From positions 23,217 to 87,216 of the forward strand of contig CANRLX010000005.1 in the NCBI GenBank assembly GCA_947631615.1: DNA of 64,000 bases. Direction: 5' to 3'. The position numbers and the translations under genes are program-made. Source of the DNA: an uncultured Acetatifactor sp. (lineage in GTDB: Bacteria; Bacillota; Clostridia; Lachnospirales; Lachnospiraceae). The stretch's first letter is position 1. Each line of letters starts with the position of its first letter. Shown here piece after piece: positions 42,462 to 51,292 of the stretch. A model generated the notes under the pieces. The model was not told the DNA's origin, searched no databases, and saw only the letters and a list, made by a program, of their open reading frames with translations.

Positions 42462-44105
42462 TTATTTGTCAAGCCGTGCAAACATATAGGTGTTGTCATC
42501 CTCATAAATCAGCGTCCAATTTTGATCCAGAAATTGAGCGGTTTCTACCAACGTTATTCTTGTCTCTCGATCTATTCGATATTGTTCCTGAGTCTCTGTG
42601 TCCATTTGGCTAATAGCCTTCTTGAAATCGGAATCACTGTAGAAACCAACACTTTTTTTCGATAAAACTATTAAATTTGCATCCTCCAAAGCTATTGTCC
42701 CAAAGTTATTAAATATGGTAAGGGCATATCCAACATTGTCATGTTCAAAAGAATTATAAAAATTTATTATGCTATAAGAATCTATCAAGTAATTGACTTG
42801 TGGTAAATCTAATTGAGAAACCACCTCCTCCATGTTTCTCATATTTGCTATATCCTGCTTAGACACAATGCCTTTTTGAAAATAATTGAATACATTATAA
42901 GTTTGTTTCTTTTCAATTCTTCCTCCAATTATAGCTATCTGCCAAACGGAAATTCCTATGGTAACAAAAACAATTAAAGCATTTAACAATCTTTCTTTTG
43001 ACACCTTTATATGGTCAAGCAACAGTAAACCAAAAGGTAAAATAAACGAGATAGAAGTCGCATACATAAAGACATAAAGAAAACCATTACCTATGCTAAA
43101 TGATAAGTAGATCACCCCTATAAAATAACCAATGGGGAGGATAACATAGTCCCAATGATAAATTTCATATTTGTTTTTCTTTATTTGTCTCATCCCGTAT
43201 GCGGCTAAGAGAAGAAGACCTCCCTCTAAGACTAATGCCATGCCTGGGGAATAAGTAAACAGAATACTATTTGTAAAATTAACTGCAACGTCACCTTTCG
43301 TTTGATTGCTGAGCCAATAAGATAATAACATATCCCACGATTGTGCGGCCATTTCAAAGTCCAACGGTGCTAATGCAATGATAGGGCTCATAGTTACCAA
43401 CATAACAACAACTGCCAACAATCCTTCCGTAATCCATACCTTGATGTTGGTCCATGTAAACCTCCATCCATATCTTGAAAGAACTAACAGAATCAGCAAC
43501 GGTGCTGTTACAATGGCGGAGACCTTAGTTGCCATCGCAAGAGCAAAGATCAACATAGCATTTCGCAGGCTTTTTCTGTCCAGTAAATCCTTTTTTATGA
43601 CAAGATATATAGACAACATAGATAGAAAGGCAACTTGAGGGACGGTACTAAAGCGGCCGGCAAATTCTCCGGCCGTCGGATACAGAGGCATCAGAAATAC
43701 GATTGCCATTTTAATCCACTCATTTTTGGTATATATGTCGACAATCTTGTAACATAGCACGCTACATCCAATGCAAAGGGCTAATGAGTACATTCGTGGC
43801 AAAACAATCAGAAGCCAACTGATTCCGGTAGCTTCAAACAGTAAGTGTGCAGGATAAGTGATTAGCCAGATAATGATCCAATATAACCACCCATAGCCAT
43901 AGTCATTCATATATAATAATTGAATACCGGAACAATTATGGTACGTTTGAAGAGATGAATGAAAGGCCATGTCATCTATATTTCTAAAGGACAAAAGACT
44001 AAAGCTTGTTCCAAAAACAAAATTTTCTAAAAAGAAAATAAGAGAGAAAGATATCATAACAGTGAATAATAAATATCTGGGGAGCAATTTTGTTTTTTTA
44101 TTCAT
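42462..44105 (-). CDS. GT-C-type membrane glycosyltransferase-like protein
   Basis: This is a protein of about 547 residues with some ten membrane helices. The first loop carries FRNIDDMAFHSSLQTYHNC, with the Asp pair typical of GT-C transferases, and the C-terminal roughly 120 residues are soluble. Donor and acceptor are unknown. ATG 44105 (MNKKTKLL) has GAGG upstream; the open frame extends to 44138, but that would overlap the previous gene. Confidence 0.7.
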   Translation of the reverse strand: MNKKTKLLPRYLLFTVMISFSLIFFLENFVFGTSFSLLSFRNIDDMAFHSSLQTYHNCSGIQLLYMNDYGYGWLYWIIIWLITYPAHLLFEATGISWLLIVLPRMYSLALCIGCSVLCYKIVDIYTKNEWIKMAIVFLMPLYPTAGEFAGRFSTVPQVAFLSMLSIYLVIKKDLLDRKSLRNAMLIFALAMATKVSAIVTAPLLILLVLSRYGWRFTWTNIKVWITEGLLAVVVMLVTMSPIIALAPLDFEMAAQSWDMLLSYWLSNQTKGDVAVNFTNSILFTYSPGMALVLEGGLLLLAAYGMRQIKKNKYEIYHWDYVILPIGYFIGVIYLSFSIGNGFLYVFMYATSISFILPFGLLLLDHIKVSKERLLNALIVFVTIGISVWQIAIIGGRIEKKQTYNVFNYFQKGIVSKQDIANMRNMEEVVSQLDLPQVNYLIDSYSIINFYNSFEHDNVGYALTIFNNFGTIALEDANLIVLSKKSVGFYSDSDFKKAISQMDTETQEQYRIDRETRITLVETAQFLDQNWTLIYEDDNTYMFARLDK

Positions 44106-44134
44106 AACTGTTTTTTCCTCGCATAATATACCGT

Positions 44135-44731
44135 TCAATCATTTTTCCACCGCTCTATGTTATATGTTTTCGTACAAATAGCATCAAAATACATTTCATT
44201 TTTTTTAAGATATTCTTTGTAGCTTTCAATATCCTTATCACGTCCTTGCAGTTCTGGTGAGACAAAACATAAAGAATATCCCAGTTTCTTTAACTCCTCG
44301 AAGTCTTTTTTCCCAATGGGAATTTTAGTAAAACAATCTACCCATATCCAGTTTATTCTGCCAGCCATATTGCGCGCTGTATCCATTCCCTCAAATTCAG
44401 ATATGCGCAGTGCGATCCTTTTTTCCCCTTGATTACTCAATAAAAAAATCATAGGAAATGAAGAATCCAAGAAAAAATAATTCTCAATCTTGTATCTTTG
44501 CAAAAGTCTTATAACCTGCTCTTCAATCCGCTCACTCTTTATATTCAGGATCATGGTTCCATGATGATATTCTTGTAGATACTTCTCAAAAAAATCACCT
44601 TTTTCATAAGGGTTATGTGAAATATAAATTTTTCCTTCATAATCATCTCTTAGATCTAATTCCACACCGTATTGTGTTGGCAGTTTTTTCAATTCTTTTA
44701 TTGTGTTGACTCTATGTGCTATAAATTCCAC
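44135..44731 (-). CDS. GDPD/PI-PLC-like phosphodiesterase-fold protein
   Basis: This 198-residue protein begins EFIAHRVNTIKEL and continues YGVELDLRDD and IYISHNPY. This is the His-Arg, Glu-x-Asp and His sequence seen at the active site of glycerophosphodiester phosphodiesterases. The rest is compact for a TIM barrel, and no signal peptide is seen, so it acts inside the cell. Similar small proteins occur in capsule clusters without a known reaction. It abuts the GT2 gene upstream. Confidence 0.6.
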   Translation of the reverse strand: MEFIAHRVNTIKELKKLPTQYGVELDLRDDYEGKIYISHNPYEKGDFFEKYLQEYHHGTMILNIKSERIEEQVIRLLQRYKIENYFFLDSSFPMIFLLSNQGEKRIALRISEFEGMDTARNMAGRINWIWVDCFTKIPIGKKDFEELKKLGYSLCFVSPELQGRDKDIESYKEYLKKNEMYFDAICTKTYNIERWKND

Positions 44732-45432
44732 TATTCAATACCCGCTTTCTTTAACTTCCGGCTATACGCAATGGTTCTTTTTATAAACTTCCACTTTGCA
44801 TTTAATCCTGTGTTCCATTTCGATTTGCCGTGCATTCGTTCAGGGAAGAGTACCGGAAACCGAACAATTTCCAACCCTGACTTCTTTGCAATATACATGC
44901 TATACAGATCAAGTGAAAAATCATGCGGCGGATTTTTCCACGATTGAAAAAAACTGCTGTGGAACACATTGGGTTGTGCATTAATATCACTTAATCTTGT
45001 ATTTAAATAGATACTTTCAAATAAACTCATTCCGTTTGTAAAAAAACGATCAAATAAAGGCCTACCCTTTCGATTACCCTTTACAAAAATAGTTTTCTTT
45101 CCCTTTTGTTCAATAATTTCTAATGCCTTTAGGACATCTGCCGGATCAGTCTGCATATCTGCATGCGTCCATCCAAGATACTCACCCGCTGCAGCTTTGA
45201 GTCCTTGAAGAATACCGTAACCATAACCTTGATTGACGGGAACAAGCACCGTTTTGGCAAAGGGATATTTAGGCAGTAATTCTTTTAAAATCTCTGCGCT
45301 GGAATCTGTGGAACCATTATTGACTAAAATAACCTCAACGTCATCACGCTTAATTACTTGTTTAAACCGCTCCAATATAAGAGATATATTTTCTCCTTCA
45401 TTGTAGCAAGGAACTATAACAGATAATTTCAT
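44731..45432 (-). CDS. GT2 glycosyltransferase (DPM1-like)
   Basis: This is a 233-residue protein without membrane helices. LSVIVPCYNEGENISLILER and ILVNNGSTDSSAEIL form the nucleotide site, and GWTHADMQTDP carries the metal-binding acidic motif. It probably makes a polyprenyl-phosphate-linked sugar. The GtrA-like flippase gene directly upstream (45435) supports this pairing. AGAGG precedes the ATG. Confidence 0.88.
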   Translation of the reverse strand: MKLSVIVPCYNEGENISLILERFKQVIKRDDVEVILVNNGSTDSSAEILKELLPKYPFAKTVLVPVNQGYGYGILQGLKAAAGEYLGWTHADMQTDPADVLKALEIIEQKGKKTIFVKGNRKGRPLFDRFFTNGMSLFESIYLNTRLSDINAQPNVFHSSFFQSWKNPPHDFSLDLYSMYIAKKSGLEIVRFPVLFPERMHGKSKWNTGLNAKWKFIKRTIAYSRKLKKAGIE

Positions 45433-45434
45433 GT

Positions 45435-45827
45435 TTACGCCTCTTTTCCTTTTTGAAATACAAAGAATTTTTGTCCCAAAAAATTAATAATTGTACTGGT
45501 TCCAGTTGCACACAAAAAAGCAAAGAATACATGAGTAAATATAAATAATACAATTCTGTTTACCAAAGTGTTCATCAGTGCAGAAAAAGCATATAGCATA
45601 ACATACCTTACAATTTCTGTCATATGAAATTGTTTGCTTTCAAAAGTCCAAATTTTGTTAATAATAAAGCCAATAATTGCTCCCGCAATATAGGAAATTA
45701 TCTTGGAATATAGAAGCCCCATAGGCTGTTTAAGTAAGGAATATACCACAAAATCTACGACAACTGCACTGCCGCCTCCAACAAGAAACTTTAAAATCTC
45801 TTTTATTTTTATTTCTGATAGCTTCAT
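45435..45827 (-). CDS. GtrA-family membrane protein (flippase-like)
   Basis: This 130-residue protein has four membrane helices. FLVGGGSAVVVDFVVYSLL and IGFIINKIWTFESK are the typical GtrA (PF04138) blocks. GtrA proteins are thought to move polyprenyl-phosphate-linked sugars across the membrane for GT-C enzymes. It sits between a HAD gene and a GT2 gene and forms a GtrA/GtrB-like pair with the latter. Confidence 0.9.
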   Translation of the reverse strand: MKLSEIKIKEILKFLVGGGSAVVVDFVVYSLLKQPMGLLYSKIISYIAGAIIGFIINKIWTFESKQFHMTEIVRYVMLYAFSALMNTLVNRIVLFIFTHVFFAFLCATGTSTIINFLGQKFFVFQKGKEA

Positions 45828-45830
45828 TTT

Positions 45831-46520
45831 CTAGCACCCCGTATGAAGTATGGCTGCAATATGGGAAAGCAGCATTTCTCCATTGAATTGTTTTTGATCA
45901 ACATTCGCATTTTCCGAAAACCATATACTTGGAATCCCAAAGGCCTTTGCACCAAGTATATCCTTTTCAAGGCTGTCACCGATCAAGATGACTTCGTCTT
46001 TTTGACACCCAAGCTTTTTCATAATTTTTTGAAACATAACCTTATCGGGTTTTTCTGCACCTGCTTCTTCGCTCGTTACTAAACAATCAACATTATTTTG
46101 AAGACCCATTTTTATTAGCTTACGATGTTGAATTTGCGCGGTAAGATCTGTTAAAATTGCGATCTTAATTTGATTTTCCTTCAGTATGCTCCATAACTTT
46201 TTTACATATGGATATGGCTTCATTTTTTCTAACATGGCGTTCCAATATATTTCATACATTTCATAGGCATACTGGGCCGGTTTGAGCCCGCAAAGCTCGG
46301 AAAGAATCTGGGTATACAGGATTCGATTATGCGATGCGGCAACATTTCCCAGTTGTTCCTTTACTATTTTTTTTGCTTGTTGTAGACACAGTTTCCCTTG
46401 TTCAGGTGGAATGTCCAACTTATCTTTCAAATAACACAACAGTGCATTTGTTGCCTTTGTATCACAAGTCTTATAATCATAAAGGGTATCGTCCAAATCA
46501 AAAATAACTGCCTTTAACAT
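45831..46520 (-). CDS. HAD-family phosphatase
   Basis: This is a protein of about 229 residues. Motif I is VIFDLDDTLYDYKT, motif II is AILTDLTAQ, the motif III lysine is near EKPDKVMF, and motif IV is ILIGDSLEKDILGAKAFG. It resembles the YjjG/pyrimidine nucleotidase-type HADs. In this neighbourhood (kinase domain, two nucleotidyltransferases, aldolase) it may dephosphorylate a sugar phosphate intermediate. The start is ATG 46520 or the adjacent ATG 46523, both behind GAGGAG, and overlaps the stop of the fusion gene. Confidence 0.88.
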   Translation of the reverse strand: MLKAVIFDLDDTLYDYKTCDTKATNALLCYLKDKLDIPPEQGKLCLQQAKKIVKEQLGNVAASHNRILYTQILSELCGLKPAQYAYEMYEIYWNAMLEKMKPYPYVKKLWSILKENQIKIAILTDLTAQIQHRKLIKMGLQNNVDCLVTSEEAGAEKPDKVMFQKIMKKLGCQKDEVILIGDSLEKDILGAKAFGIPSIWFSENANVDQKQFNGEMLLSHIAAILHTGC

Positions 46521-48610
46521 CATTCTCCTCGTAACTTTGCACTAATCACTACCAAAATAAATAATTGTAAAATGCCATTTATGTTCTCTTGCCAGCAGAT
46601 TTTAGTTGCAAACAAATCATCAAATTGCGCAATACATTCTTTGGAAATTTTTGAAAAATCTATATTTTTATACGATAAATCGGCTCCATCAAAAACGATA
46701 TCCTGATGTTTTAAATCCTCACAATAGCGCTGCTCGGCTCTTACTCCATATTGTTCTAAACTGATCAATATGTCTTCTATATTGATAGAAATACTTATGG
46801 ACAATTTTAAGCTTAATGTCACTTTGTGATCTACATCAAAACAATCTTTAAGGTTTTTGTCAAAATATATGATTCTAAGATCAGCGAACTCCTTTTGCGG
46901 GTAAATATACTTTTGAGCGTCCGGAATTCGTTTTTCTATTTGTCTTATGATTTCATCGGCACTATATCCACGTTTTCCTGTATCTCTTTGAATTTTCCAA
47001 AAACGTCTTAGTGTTTCATCCGTATCCATATATATTTTCAGATCCAGAGCCTTTCTCGTCTGTGGTAAATAGAGTGCATGCAGTCCGCATAAAACAACAT
47101 AAGGTTTGGGTACAATCCGCTTGCGTGCCGTAAAGGTGCCCGTATTGTGATCATAATCAGCTCTCCGGATGGTACTACCTTCTCGAAGGGACTTGATATC
47201 TTCTGCTTGCCGATATAAATAGTTTGCATTGGGGTCGAGATGTGTGTACTTTTCCCAATTAGAGTCTCCGCGTTTCCAACGGTGATCACCGTCACCTTCT
47301 AGGTATAAAATGTTTTTGGCCCCTAACAGTTCTTCCAATTCAGACAATAATTCGCTTTTTCCGACCCCGCTGTCGCCAGCAATTCCGATGGTAAAAGGCA
47401 AATTCATTCTCTTGTAAAGAGAATTGCTTGCCACACCAAACTGATACATTTCAAAGACAAGCATTAACAGGCAGCTAACTAAAAGAGTAAACACGATATC
47501 TACCATATTTGCATTATTGATTTTCCAGTTTTGCAGACTATGGTTCAAAAAATATAAATCAACAAATTCTGTTCGATGGCAAAAAATAAAGTATAAAATA
47601 TAGATTACATTAAAGAGTAAGTACACAGACAACATTTTGTATTTATTTTCTTTTATAAAAATAAAATAAATCGTTATAAAAGGTACAATCCACATAAACC
47701 AGCCTGGCATTGGCGGAATACAGATAAGAAAGACCGCAAACAGTACACCCATTATACAAAACAGCAGATTCCTATTCATATATTTAAGCTGATATACCTT
47801 TAAATAAATCAGTACAACGGCCAAAATAGGAATAAAGAGTTTGGTAGTATCATAATCCAGAAAAATTTTTGTGATAACGGATTGTTCTTTGTTCATTATC
47901 ACATAATTCCAAAAACCCTCCCCCCAAAAAGGTGCCACCAGCAATGTGGTTAAGAAAGCAGTAATGCCCCCCCAGAAAATGGTAGTTGTCAAACCGCGTC
48001 TCTTATACAAATATAAAAACACAATGGGTACAGCAGCCACTATGTGAAATTTTGCTCCAATCGCCAAGGCTAAGAAAACAGAAAATAAAAGAAGCGAGCT
48101 ATTTTCGTTCCTTATCAGGTGATAAAGCGATACTATCAATAGTACGGTGGGAATAATATCTAATTGTCCGTGCATATATGTTGAAAAGAGCAGTATTGGG
48201 GACAAAAAATACAATACAAAAATATATTTTATTTTTTGTTGGCATATTTTTTTTAAAAAGGCAAAGCCTATCATATCAAAGAAAAGCAATGGAAGCTTAA
48301 AAATTATGTTCCTCAAGAAAATGCTTTTCGGATTTAATATTTGTAAAATAATCCCTCCAATACTCTCAATTAACAACATAATAGGAGGATAAGGGAAAGA
48401 TGATAATAGGCCGTTTGCATAATAGAAATCATAGGGATTCCCTTTCCCATTTAAAAATGTCTCAATAAAAGGTATAAACATCTGATTCTGATAATCAGAA
48501 GAAAACAAGCCCATCAATGCTATTTTTAGTACTACGACAATACTAAAAATGCCCCATATTAATTTGTTGTAGTTTTTTTCGATGTCAATACTTTTGGGTA
48601 ATGATATCAT
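46520..48610 (-). CDS. Fusion: GT-C-like membrane domain plus uridine-kinase/PRK-like kinase
   Basis: This is a 696-residue protein. Residues 1-390 form about eleven membrane helices, with an acidic FSSDYQNQM first loop and the GKGNPYDFYY segment of polyprenol-dependent mannosyltransferase-like GT-C proteins. Residues about 405-600 are a soluble P-loop kinase. Walker A is GIAGDSGVGKSELL (412-419 for GDSGVGKS), followed by LEGDGDHRWKRGDS, the uridine kinase/phosphoribulokinase-like YDHNTGTF region and LCGLHALYLPQTR. About 100 further residues follow. I know no standard protein with this joint. AAGGAG precedes the ATG. A sugar- or nucleoside-phosphate kinase activity coupled to a membrane transferase is inferred. 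Confidence 0.8.
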   Translation of the reverse strand: MISLPKSIDIEKNYNKLIWGIFSIVVVLKIALMGLFSSDYQNQMFIPFIETFLNGKGNPYDFYYANGLLSSFPYPPIMLLIESIGGIILQILNPKSIFLRNIIFKLPLLFFDMIGFAFLKKICQQKIKYIFVLYFLSPILLFSTYMHGQLDIIPTVLLIVSLYHLIRNENSSLLLFSVFLALAIGAKFHIVAAVPIVFLYLYKRRGLTTTIFWGGITAFLTTLLVAPFWGEGFWNYVIMNKEQSVITKIFLDYDTTKLFIPILAVVLIYLKVYQLKYMNRNLLFCIMGVLFAVFLICIPPMPGWFMWIVPFITIYFIFIKENKYKMLSVYLLFNVIYILYFIFCHRTEFVDLYFLNHSLQNWKINNANMVDIVFTLLVSCLLMLVFEMYQFGVASNSLYKRMNLPFTIGIAGDSGVGKSELLSELEELLGAKNILYLEGDGDHRWKRGDSNWEKYTHLDPNANYLYRQAEDIKSLREGSTIRRADYDHNTGTFTARKRIVPKPYVVLCGLHALYLPQTRKALDLKIYMDTDETLRRFWKIQRDTGKRGYSADEIIRQIEKRIPDAQKYIYPQKEFADLRIIYFDKNLKDCFDVDHKVTLSLKLSISISINIEDILISLEQYGVRAEQRYCEDLKHQDIVFDGADLSYKNIDFSKISKECIAQFDDLFATKICWQENINGILQLFILVVISAKLRGE

Positions 48611-48639
48611 TTGTTCTCCTTTTTATGTCTATAAAAATA

Positions 48640-49446
48640 TCACTGCCATCTGGCACTTTCTTTTTTCATAAAACCATCCCAATATTCAAATGTTGCTTGA
48701 TACTCTTCATAATCCTTGGGAGTCCCCCAACCTATATAACGTTCAATTTCAAACGCTTTCGCGCAATAACCTAATTGTATAACGTGCTTTATAACTTGAT
48801 CCACATAAAACTCATTGTTAACACGATCATTTTCCGCAATCATTTTTCGAGCAGCCTGTACAAACAAATTCCCACTTTTGAACCAAAAAGTCGCCACAAC
48901 AGCGTGATCTTTTTTGGGAGTGTCAGAAATTGCCTTTTTAATAGATGTCCCAACAATATTATCTTGTTCATCGACTTTCATCCATCCGTAAGCATCCGGA
49001 TTCTTTAATACAGTATCGTTATTACGGTATGTGAACACGATGACGTCCGCATTGTTTCGTAATGTATCAAATTTTTCTCGATGAATCACCATACCGTTAT
49101 CACATCCGGCAATTAAGAGTTCTTCCTCATTATCAATAAACTTTTCTGCCAGTAAGCACGTGCATGCTTGTCCCTCTGTGAGCTTATCTACGGTAATAAA
49201 TTTAGCTTGAGGGAAACATTCTCTAATGCTTTTTTCTGTTCCATCTGTTTTATGGAAATCTCGTTCTACATATATGACATTGCTTCCGCATATTGAGACA
49301 TCAGGTAAATCTAATGTTGCACACACAACCATAGGAAGTTTTTTGCCAGTTCTGAGATCATATGTTGGAATTGCCGGCTTGCTTAAATGGTAACCAGCAT
49401 CTTTAAAACGTTTTCCCTCGCCGGCCATCGGTATCAAAATATTCAT
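48640..49446 (-). CDS. Sugar nucleotidyltransferase-like protein (first of a pair)
   Basis: This is a protein of about 268 residues with the nucleotidyltransferase opening ILIPMAGEGKRFKDAGY followed by HLSKPAIP. LLIAGCDNGMVI carries the metal-binding Asp, and FWFKSGNLF and YIGWGTPKDYEEY are also typical. It is a paralogue of the next gene upstream. The activated compound is unknown. ATG 49446 overlaps the stop of the paralogue by four bases, and AAGGAG lies just before. Confidence 0.82.
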   Translation of the reverse strand: MNILIPMAGEGKRFKDAGYHLSKPAIPTYDLRTGKKLPMVVCATLDLPDVSICGSNVIYVERDFHKTDGTEKSIRECFPQAKFITVDKLTEGQACTCLLAEKFIDNEEELLIAGCDNGMVIHREKFDTLRNNADVIVFTYRNNDTVLKNPDAYGWMKVDEQDNIVGTSIKKAISDTPKKDHAVVATFWFKSGNLFVQAARKMIAENDRVNNEFYVDQVIKHVIQLGYCAKAFEIERYIGWGTPKDYEEYQATFEYWDGFMKKESARWQ

Positions 49447-50222
49447 TTCCCTATACTCCTTATAGTACTTGTCCAATAGTTAAATTCTGCCAGATCCTCG
49501 GGAGTCCCCCACTGACAAAAATACTCAACATTGGTTGGAACCCAAACTTTTAACCCATCCTTAACCATAAAATTGTATGGCAGGCTGGCATAAAATTCGC
49601 CTTTTAACGTAACATTGGCATCTACAAGTTTTTGACAATATTTTTTTAATAATGCTCCTGTTTTAAAATAATAAACACCAGGTGAATGTTTTCCCTTTGT
49701 TTTATCTACTTCAAAAGAATATTTTTCTCGTATTTCTATTAAGTTACCTTCGGCATCTGTTTTACATGAAGCATATAAATTGGCTTCAGGAATCAAATGC
49801 GGATGAAATCCGGTATAACATGGGATGCAGCCATCGCAATCACATTTCCGAACATCCATTTTAAATTTTTCCCAATCCCAACTCATATAAAAGTCACAAT
49901 AGTTAATAATAGCCGGTTCATCATCCTTGATTTCGTTTGATGCTCTTAAAACATCAAATACGGGCCCCTTTTTAACCCAATTTTCAATAGCTACAATACT
50001 TGCAGTTGGAACCAATTCGATCAGCTTCTCACGCATTCCTGTAATGGTATCCAAATGTTCCTGTCTGCAAACAAAAATTATATTTTTTTCTTTGGGATAC
50101 ATCCCTCTAATGATCCACTCAATTATTGGCTTTCCCATGACTGGAATAAACGGTTTCAGTTCTTTATATCCTGCGGCCACAAATCTTGATCCATAACCTG
50201 TCATTGGAATTATAATTTGCAT
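49443..50222 (-). CDS. Sugar nucleotidyltransferase-like protein (second of a pair)
   Basis: This 259-residue protein opens QIIIPMTGYGSRFVAAGYKE followed by LKPFIPVMGKPIIEW. INYCDFYMSWDWEKF carries the metal-site acidic residues, and EYFCQWGTPEDLAEF closes it. It shares the opening and the WGTP motif with the 48640 product, but they differ along most of their length, so they probably use different substrates or act in a complex. Translationally coupled to that gene. Confidence 0.82.
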   Translation of the reverse strand: MQIIIPMTGYGSRFVAAGYKELKPFIPVMGKPIIEWIIRGMYPKEKNIIFVCRQEHLDTITGMREKLIELVPTASIVAIENWVKKGPVFDVLRASNEIKDDEPAIINYCDFYMSWDWEKFKMDVRKCDCDGCIPCYTGFHPHLIPEANLYASCKTDAEGNLIEIREKYSFEVDKTKGKHSPGVYYFKTGALLKKYCQKLVDANVTLKGEFYASLPYNFMVKDGLKVWVPTNVEYFCQWGTPEDLAEFNYWTSTIRSIGK

Positions 50223-50233
50223 TTCTAATTCTC

Positions 50234-51292
50234 CTATTTTAACTGTTTTCTATATTTTTCTACATCCCAATTTAAAAGAAAATCTTGTTCTTCTTCTGAA
50301 AGGAAATTGCAAGATGCAACTTCATTATTTTCCATCACCTGTGCACTGAAACTTAATACACTTTGTATTTCCAGTGCTTTTTTCACAGAGGAAGCATGTA
50401 TAAAAAGGTTATTTTTATATATGATCAATGATGCCATTTCGTTTTTTTGATGATATTTTTTTAAACACTGTTTTTCTTGTCCTTCAATCAGTTCCAAAGG
50501 TTGCTTTCCTAAAAACACAACACAATCTGGGCAAAAAGTATATTGCCACATTTTATATTGATTCCCGCGAAAAAAACGCAACACATTCTCGTCTGTAACG
50601 CGCCATATAACGCCATCTTCTATAAAATTACTAATCTTGGTCAATTCGTGATAAGGAGTTAGTTTTTCTGCCAAACCAAGATACTCCTCAAGTTTTATCA
50701 AAAGGTTCTCCATATTATCAATTACTTCATTCGCTGATCTACCACTGACAATTACACCGTGATTTTTTAAAAAAACTAAACTAAATTTCTGACCAGGCGT
50801 CTTACACTGCAATAAATACTGGCGAAAATATTCTTTGGCCAATTGCACACCAGGCGTTTCATAGCCAACGAACAATGCTTCTGGAAAAAGCTTTTTTAAA
50901 ATGTTGAACCCATCTCTTCTGGATGTCAAAATATTGACAACTATAGGATGTGTGTGTAGCGTATAGACGTCTGAGATAGCATGAAAAAAAGTTTCAATGG
51001 AAGGATGTTCACCACAGATTATGGACTGTTCTAAAATTTTTTCCCCATATTCCGTTGTTATGTCATTTATATTGGGTGAATTTAGAAAAGCGTTTTTTAT
51101 TGTCTTTGGATTTACAACTACATAACCACAGTTTTCATTGACATCTGCCATTTGATATCCGGAAGCTTTTATAACCATTTCTGTTTCCGAAAATTTATAA
51201 GAGGAATTTCCACCTCCTGCCTGTACAATATCCTCACGCATTCCAGCATATTTAGACATTCTTACAAAATCATTTAACATCGAAATATTCAT
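50234..51292 (-). CDS. Class II aldolase/adducin-family protein with C-terminal extension
   Basis: This is a 352-residue protein. The N-terminal class II aldolase domain has VQAGGGNSSYKF, then the zinc ligands: Glu100 in HPSIETF, His113 and His115 in LHTHPIV, and His178 in NHGVIV. The region after about residue 230 is a separate extension with CPDCVVFLGK. Stand-alone members cleave or form a C-C bond on a phosphorylated sugar. Next to nucleotidyltransferases, it may build an unusual precursor. ATG 51292 has GGGGGAG and overlaps the acyltransferase gene by 23 bases. Confidence 0.82.
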   Translation of the reverse strand: MNISMLNDFVRMSKYAGMREDIVQAGGGNSSYKFSETEMVIKASGYQMADVNENCGYVVVNPKTIKNAFLNSPNINDITTEYGEKILEQSIICGEHPSIETFFHAISDVYTLHTHPIVVNILTSRRDGFNILKKLFPEALFVGYETPGVQLAKEYFRQYLLQCKTPGQKFSLVFLKNHGVIVSGRSANEVIDNMENLLIKLEEYLGLAEKLTPYHELTKISNFIEDGVIWRVTDENVLRFFRGNQYKMWQYTFCPDCVVFLGKQPLELIEGQEKQCLKKYHQKNEMASLIIYKNNLFIHASSVKKALEIQSVLSFSAQVMENNEVASCNFLSEEEQDFLLNWDVEKYRKQLK

